A stretch of 64,000 nucleotides of DNA from JALYOC01 sp036675345. Its GTDB lineage: Bacteria > Myxococcota > Myxococcia > Myxococcales > Myxococcaceae. A program made the position numbers and the translations under genes. Shown piece by piece: positions 60,140 through 64,000 of this stretch. The notes under the pieces are model-generated. The model ran no database searches. It was not told the origin of the DNA and saw only the letters and a list, made by a program, of their open reading frames with translations. The DNA is taken from contig JAKFFE010000017.1 in the NCBI GenBank assembly GCA_036675345.1, positions 1-64,000 on the forward strand, in the 5' to 3' direction. The stretch's first letter is position 1; each line of letters starts with the position of its first letter.

Positions 60140-61613
60140 GGTCCGTCCTCCTCTGCTGCTGCTCAGAATCCATCGCCCACAGGTGCATCGCCGCGTACGC
60201 CCGCCATGGACGCCAGGCCTCGGAGAGCCGCTCCAAGGCTGCCTCCGAGGTGCCCGGGAGCACCCGACGCAGCGCCAGATCCCCGGCGGGGAACGCGTCC
60301 GGATCTCCCCCCGCCCGCATCGCCAGCAGGGAGCGGGTCCACGGTCCGATCCCCGGCACCGCCTCCAGTGATTCCAGGTCCAGCTCCGGAGCGGCCAGGG
60401 CGGCCACCGCCAACAAGGTCCGTCCCCTGGACTGCGGCATCCCCAGCTCGGCCGGCGAGAGGGCTGCCAGCTCCGCAGCGGAGACGAAGCAGCGGCGGAT
60501 TCCACCCGGCGCGCCCTGCATCGGCGCCCCGGCCCGCTGACACAACCGGGAGAGGACGGTCCGGGCCGCGGCCACGCTGACCTGCTGGCCGACGATGATC
60601 CGCACCGCGCCCTCGAAGGGAGAGAAGGCGCCGGCCACCCGCAGTCCTCCGCGCCTGCGCACCGACTCCTCGAGCACCGCCGAGCCGCCCAGCACCGTGG
60701 AGATCGCGGTGGGGTCCGCGTCCAGGTCGAACAGCCGCCGGACCCGGCGCACCAGCGGCAACAGCATCCGCGCCGACGCCCCGTGGACCTCCAGCTCCAG
60801 GGAGTGCGCCCTCTCGCCCGGGCGCACCGTGAACCAGCCGCTGCTTCCCTCCACCGAGAACGAGCGGGAGTAGGTCTCTTTCTCCACCGCCTCCACCCCG
60901 GGCAGCGCCCGCGCGGCGAAGAACGCCAGCATCCCCGGCCAGTCCAGCGGGGGGCGGTAGGACAACCGCAAGGTCAACGCCCCCTCCTCCCGCGAACAGA
61001 ACCGGCACCCGCCCGAGTCACAGGACAGCTCGTGCACCGGGGAGCGCTGCGCGGGAGCCCCTTGGCGAAGCGCGGTGGGTGGCTGGGAGAACGCCTGCCG
61101 GAAGGCATCGTTGAACTGCCGCAGGCTGCGAAAGCCGGAGGCCAGCGCCAGCTCGGAGATCGGCAGCGCGGTGGTCTCCACCAGGGTCCGGGCAAAGTGC
61201 AGCCGCCGGGTGCGGGCCACCTGCGCGGGGGGCACCCCCACGTGCGCCTCAAACAGCCGGCGCAGCTGCCGTTCCCCCAGGCCCAGCCGATCCGCCAGCT
61301 GGGGGGCGGCATGCGCGTCCAGATACCCGTCCTCGATCAGCCGCAGGCCGCGGGAGACCACCGCCGAGGTCCCGATCCAGCTGGGCGTCCCCGGCGCGGC
61401 TTCCGGGCGGCAACGACGGCAGGCACGGAAGCCGGCCTCCTCCGCCGCGGCGGCGAAGGCGAAGAAGCGCACGTTCTTCGGCAACGGAGTGCGCGCCGGG
61501 CAGATCGGCCGGCAGTAGATCCCGGTGGTCACCACCGCGGTGAAGAACCGACCATCGAACCGGGCGTCCCGGCTCTGGTAGGCGCGATAGCAGGTGTCCG
61601 GATCGGGAAGCAC
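60117..61613 (-). CDS. Ada metal-binding + AraC HTH + AlkA glycosylase fusion
   Basis: 498 residues. N-terminal Ada domain with zinc Cys at 34, 38, 65 and 68 (Cys34/38 in GIYCRPICPA, Cys65/68 in ACRRC), AraC HTH, a variable AlkA N-terminal domain, then HhH-GPD DNA glycosylase with VPGIGPWTRSLLAMR and the catalytic Asp in PAGDLALRRVL. It senses methyl phosphotriesters and removes alkylated bases (family knowledge). Ogt overlaps downstream, making an alkylation response operon that this protein may itself regulate. Confidence 0.93.
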   Translation of the reverse strand: MLPDPDTCYRAYQSRDARFDGRFFTAVVTTGIYCRPICPARTPLPKNVRFFAFAAAAEEAGFRACRRCRPEAAPGTPSWIGTSAVVSRGLRLIEDGYLDAHAAPQLADRLGLGERQLRRLFEAHVGVPPAQVARTRRLHFARTLVETTALPISELALASGFRSLRQFNDAFRQAFSQPPTALRQGAPAQRSPVHELSCDSGGCRFCSREEGALTLRLSYRPPLDWPGMLAFFAARALPGVEAVEKETYSRSFSVEGSSGWFTVRPGERAHSLELEVHGASARMLLPLVRRVRRLFDLDADPTAISTVLGGSAVLEESVRRRGGLRVAGAFSPFEGAVRIIVGQQVSVAAARTVLSRLCQRAGAPMQGAPGGIRRCFVSAAELAALSPAELGMPQSRGRTLLAVAALAAPELDLESLEAVPGIGPWTRSLLAMRAGGDPDAFPAGDLALRRVLPGTSEAALERLSEAWRPWRAYAAMHLWAMDSEQQQRRTDHVRAVAT

Positions 61614-61841
61614 GAGGACATCCTACGGGCGCCACCCCCTGGCGGCTGGCGGTTTTCGGACATCCATGTGCCGCCTCCCGGAGGCCGGGCAAGCAGGCGG
61701 AACCGGTGCGGACGGGCAGGCGGGCCCAGGCGGCGAAGCCAAGGCTGCGGACGGTGGAGAGCAGCTCCGCCCCGTCCAGGGACTGGAGGAGTCGCTGAAG
61801 GCCGGCGGGATCGCGGTGGAGACCCTGCCGGCCGATCAGCG
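61614..61841. other. Intergenic region without supported gene
   Basis: 228 bases between two minus-strand genes. Frames in both directions have a coding-like codon bias near the right half (about 61740-61841), possibly a remnant of a gene. No start-stop unit with family features can be supported. Confidence 0.4.
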
Positions 61842-62435
61842 CTAGCTGCTGCTCTCTTCCGCCAGCCGCTTGAGCCGGGTGTCCATGAACGCCGGGAGCA
61901 CCGGCAGCGGGACCGGCTCCTGGGCCTCGGCGATCGGCACCGCCTCCACGTGGACGATCTGGGCCATCCGCTCCTCGCCCAGCCCGGTCTCGATCAGGAA
62001 CAGGATCACCTCCTCCAGGTCCTCGCGGGCGGAGAGGACCTCGTCCACGAAGATCCGCAGCCCCAGCGCGCCGGGCATCTGCGGAGACTCCAGCGGCTCG
62101 AAGCTCAGCTTCTCCGCGGAGATGGTGGCGTCCCCCTCCAGGTCCAGGGTGAACTCGAAGCCGCGGGCCGGTCGCAGGGGAATGAACGCCCAGCCCTCCA
62201 GGGCCGGGGCCGCCTCCACCAGCGCGTACACCTCGTCGAACAGCTCCACGTTGCCACTGGCGGTGAAGATCACCTCCGAGGGCTCACCCTCCACGTCTCC
62301 GCTCACCTCCACGGCGATGGACGACCCCAGCTCGACCAGCTTGTCGCTGATCGTTCCTGCCCGGGTCTCCGGCGCCTCGGCCTTCAGCGCCTCTGACTGC
62401 TTCTCGAACCAGCCCCAGAACTCACGCGGCTCCAT
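61842..62435 (-). CDS. Hypothetical protein
   Basis: 197 residues, acidic and soluble. Opens MEPREFWGWFEKQSEALKAE and has a long middle (ISDKLVELGSSIAVEVSGDV, LEGWAFIPLRPARGFEFTLD). The length and layout, with an N-terminal FWxWF and alternating strands, are reminiscent of small DUF proteins of unknown role, but I cannot name one. Confidence 0.7.
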   Translation of the reverse strand: MEPREFWGWFEKQSEALKAEAPETRAGTISDKLVELGSSIAVEVSGDVEGEPSEVIFTASGNVELFDEVYALVEAAPALEGWAFIPLRPARGFEFTLDLEGDATISAEKLSFEPLESPQMPGALGLRIFVDEVLSAREDLEEVILFLIETGLGEERMAQIVHVEAVPIAEAQEPVPLPVLPAFMDTRLKRLAEESSS

Positions 62436-62477
62436 GTCGCCTCCCAGTCTGCCACGCGTCCGGTCCGAAGGCCCGCC

Positions 62478-63767
62478 TTAAGCCAGCCGCTCCGCAATCA
62501 AGGTGAGCCCTCCCACCGCGATCATCACCCCGAAGGCGATGATCACCCGGCGGCCGAACGCCCACCCGCCCACCACCACCGCCATCCCCCCCTTGACCAG
62601 GGTGTTGGAGGCGGCGGCGATCAGGATCGCGGTCACCGCCACCTCGGGGCTCAGCTCCCCCCTGGCCAGCCCGGCGAGCGAGAGGGTGATCGCATCCACG
62701 TCGGTGGACCCCGCCAGCAGCGCGGTCAGGTAGGTGACCCCGGTCCCGAACCAGGTGGTGGCCGCCTTGGAGACCAACAGCACCACCGCGAAGATGGCGG
62801 CGAACTTGAGCGCGGAGGTCAGCTCGAACGGGTTCTTGAAGTCCACCGGCTCGGACTGCAGGTGCGCGGCCCGCTTCGCCCGCCGCCACAACACCAGCGC
62901 CGCGCCTCCCCCGGCGGCGGCCATCGCCACCATCGGCAACCAGAGTTCGGAGAGCAGCGCGGGGTTGACCACCCCCACCGCCACCAGCACCCGCACGAAC
63001 ATGATCCCCGAGGCCAGCACCACCGCCAGGGCACAGCTGTCCGCCAGCGCCGGGGTCTGCTTGGCCCGGCCGCTGAGGGTCAGGGTCACCGCGGTGGAGG
63101 AGGCCAGCCCGCCCAGGATCCCGGTCACCCCCAGCCCGCGGCGAGCGCCCAGCAGCCGGATCGCCAGGTAGCCGCTGAAGCTGATCCCGGCGATCAGCAC
63201 CACCATCAGGCCGATCTTGCGCGGGTTGAGCACGTCCAACGGGCCGTAGGTCCGGTCCGGCAACAGGGGCAACACCACCACCGCCACCACCAGGAACTTG
63301 AGGGTGGCGTAGATGTCCTCCGGCGCCAGCTGCTGGATGAAGCGATGCAGCGGCGCCTTCACCGACAACAGCAGCGAGGCCACCACCGACAACGAGAGCA
63401 CCACCAGCACCCGCCGGGTGGTGTCCTCCACCGCCGGCGTCAGGGACAGCGCGCCGAGCAGGAAGGAGAACAGCAGCGCCGCCTCGGAGGTCATCCCCCG
63501 GTCGTTCTCCTGAAGATCCTTGGCGTAGGAGAGCCCCACCAGCGCCAGGGTCCCGGCGAAGGCCACCACGAACACCCACACCCCCAGGGTCTGGGCCAGC
63601 AGTGCCGCCACCGCGCCCACCAGGGAGAAGATCGGATAGGTGCGCGCGCCCCCCAGGGTGCGGCGGGTCTTGTTCTCGCGCGACATCGCCTGCTCGCGCT
63701 CGAAGCCGATCACCAGGCCGGCCGCCAGCGCCACGCCCAGTTCCAGGAAGATCGTGTTGGAGTCCAT
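62478..63767 (-). CDS. MgtC/SapB plus DUF4010 membrane protein
   Basis: 429 residues with about twelve membrane spans. N-terminal MgtC/SapB part (LGVALAAGLVIGFEREQ, GGARTYPIFSLVGAVAALL), then DUF4010 (GLMVVLIAGISFSGYLAIRL, GGLASSTAVTLTLSGRAKQ, GSTDVDAITLSLAGLARG). Such proteins are common in many phyla; their transport role is not settled. Upstream of it lies the moaA end on the same strand. Confidence 0.9.
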   Translation of the reverse strand: MDSNTIFLELGVALAAGLVIGFEREQAMSRENKTRRTLGGARTYPIFSLVGAVAALLAQTLGVWVFVVAFAGTLALVGLSYAKDLQENDRGMTSEAALLFSFLLGALSLTPAVEDTTRRVLVVLSLSVVASLLLSVKAPLHRFIQQLAPEDIYATLKFLVVAVVVLPLLPDRTYGPLDVLNPRKIGLMVVLIAGISFSGYLAIRLLGARRGLGVTGILGGLASSTAVTLTLSGRAKQTPALADSCALAVVLASGIMFVRVLVAVGVVNPALLSELWLPMVAMAAAGGGAALVLWRRAKRAAHLQSEPVDFKNPFELTSALKFAAIFAVVLLVSKAATTWFGTGVTYLTALLAGSTDVDAITLSLAGLARGELSPEVAVTAILIAAASNTLVKGGMAVVVGGWAFGRRVIIAFGVMIAVGGLTLIAERLA

Positions 63768-63810
63768 CTGGGCACCGCTTCTAGCAGGACAATCCCGACA
63801 CCGCGGCCCG

Positions 63811-64000
63811 TCATCCTCCCCGGGTGTGCATCTCCAGATGGGGGTCGCCGCGGAGGGTCTCGGTGGACAGCAGCGGTCCCCTCCCCGCCTGGGCCAGCCG
63901 TTCCTCCGCGCCGCGATCCTTTCGCGCGGTCCAGGTGCTGGAGATCAGCGCGGTCAGCGCCTCGTCCGAGGCTCCGTCCCGGAGCGCCTGACGCAAATCG
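63811..64000 (-). CDS. moaA: GTP 3',8-cyclase MoaA, C-terminal fragment (runs off the right edge)
   Basis: Only the last 62 residues are in the window. DLRQALRDGASDEALTALIS and the final HLEMHTRGG match the C-terminal end of MoaA (molybdenum cofactor biosynthesis), where the family typically has LRxGASDEEL and an MxxIGG end. The catalytic part is beyond the window, so the assignment rests on the tail only. About 43 bases separate it from the MgtC/DUF4010 gene. Confidence 0.75.
   Translation of the reverse strand, partial: DLRQALRDGASDEALTALISSTWTARKDRGAEERLAQAGRGPLLSTETLRGDPHLEMHTRGG

Noticed and set aside
61594..61845. 83-residue plus-strand frame between the Ada/AlkA gene and the 197-residue gene
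   Set aside because: Codon bias is coding-like only in its last third, the start is inside the AlkA gene region, and the minus strand is equally open; no family features.

Overview
The window is a high-GC chromosomal segment that looks like a Myxococcota (deltaproteobacterial) genome. The best single clue is a secreted sugar-dehydrogenase-like protein ending in a MYXO-CTERM sorting tail (20468-23092). A TIGR02265/DUF2378 protein, a zinc-ribbon Ser/Thr kinase beside an FHA-GAF-cyclase, many lipoproteins, and GTG/TTG starts fit the same group. No rRNA, tRNA or CRISPR array was seen.

Left edge (1-492): the 5' part of a lipoprotein made of short EGF-like repeats. From about 0.63 to 16.7 kb, twelve or thirteen genes on the minus strand form one very tightly packed operon that looks like an antiviral defence island. 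In transcription order it encodes an XRE regulator, a C5-cytosine methyltransferase with an endonuclease III-like iron-sulfur N-terminus, a double GHKL ATPase, a second C5 methyltransferase, a Vsr mismatch endonuclease (with a small out-of-frame ORF in its tail), a Z1 P-loop ATPase, a PD-(D/E)XK (DUF4420-like) nuclease, a MutL/HSP90-like GHKL ATPase, two unrecognised proteins, an AIPR protein and one last unrecognised protein. The second half matches the composition of the Mza-type system (MutL, Z1, DUF, AIPR). The first half is a Dcm-Vsr-GHKL restriction-modification-like cassette of the kind described together with MORC/MutL ATPases. The join of the two, the glycosylase-like methyltransferase and the unknown genes are the most interesting content. 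Spot counts of GC (50% on the 60 bases from 2041, 62% from 14041, 82% from 45541) suggest horizontal acquisition.

16.9-36.6 kb: ordinary envelope and metabolic genes, many secreted: TPR lipoprotein, beta-propeller-like lipoprotein, DHFR-family reductase, outer-membrane proteins, the MYXO-CTERM protein, a DUF6081-like secreted protein, YceI, a serine beta-lactamase-family lipoprotein, DUF2378, FKBP isomerase, alpha/beta hydrolase, and a signalling pair (Ser/Thr kinase plus adenylate cyclase-type protein).

36.7-48.8 kb: TruD with a long repetitive Arg-rich tail, a GNAT acetyltransferase, a 0.7 kb repeat-rich gap with four related palindromes, a GspG-like pseudopilin, an MFS exporter, an ECF sigma/anti-sigma pair followed by an STN/polymer-repeat membrane protein, a hybrid histidine kinase cluster with overlapping MOSC and HIT genes, RarD (its end lies in a palindromic element) and a degenerate receiver protein.

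49.2-64 kb: a proline catabolism operon (P5C dehydrogenase plus two iron-sulfur flavoprotein subunits of a proline dehydrogenase-like enzyme), a zinc-ribbon SDR protein, an outer-membrane protein, an N-acetylmuramoyl-alanine amidase lipoprotein, an Ada/AlkA plus Ogt alkylation repair pair, a MgtC/DUF4010 membrane protein, and the C-terminal end of MoaA at the right edge.
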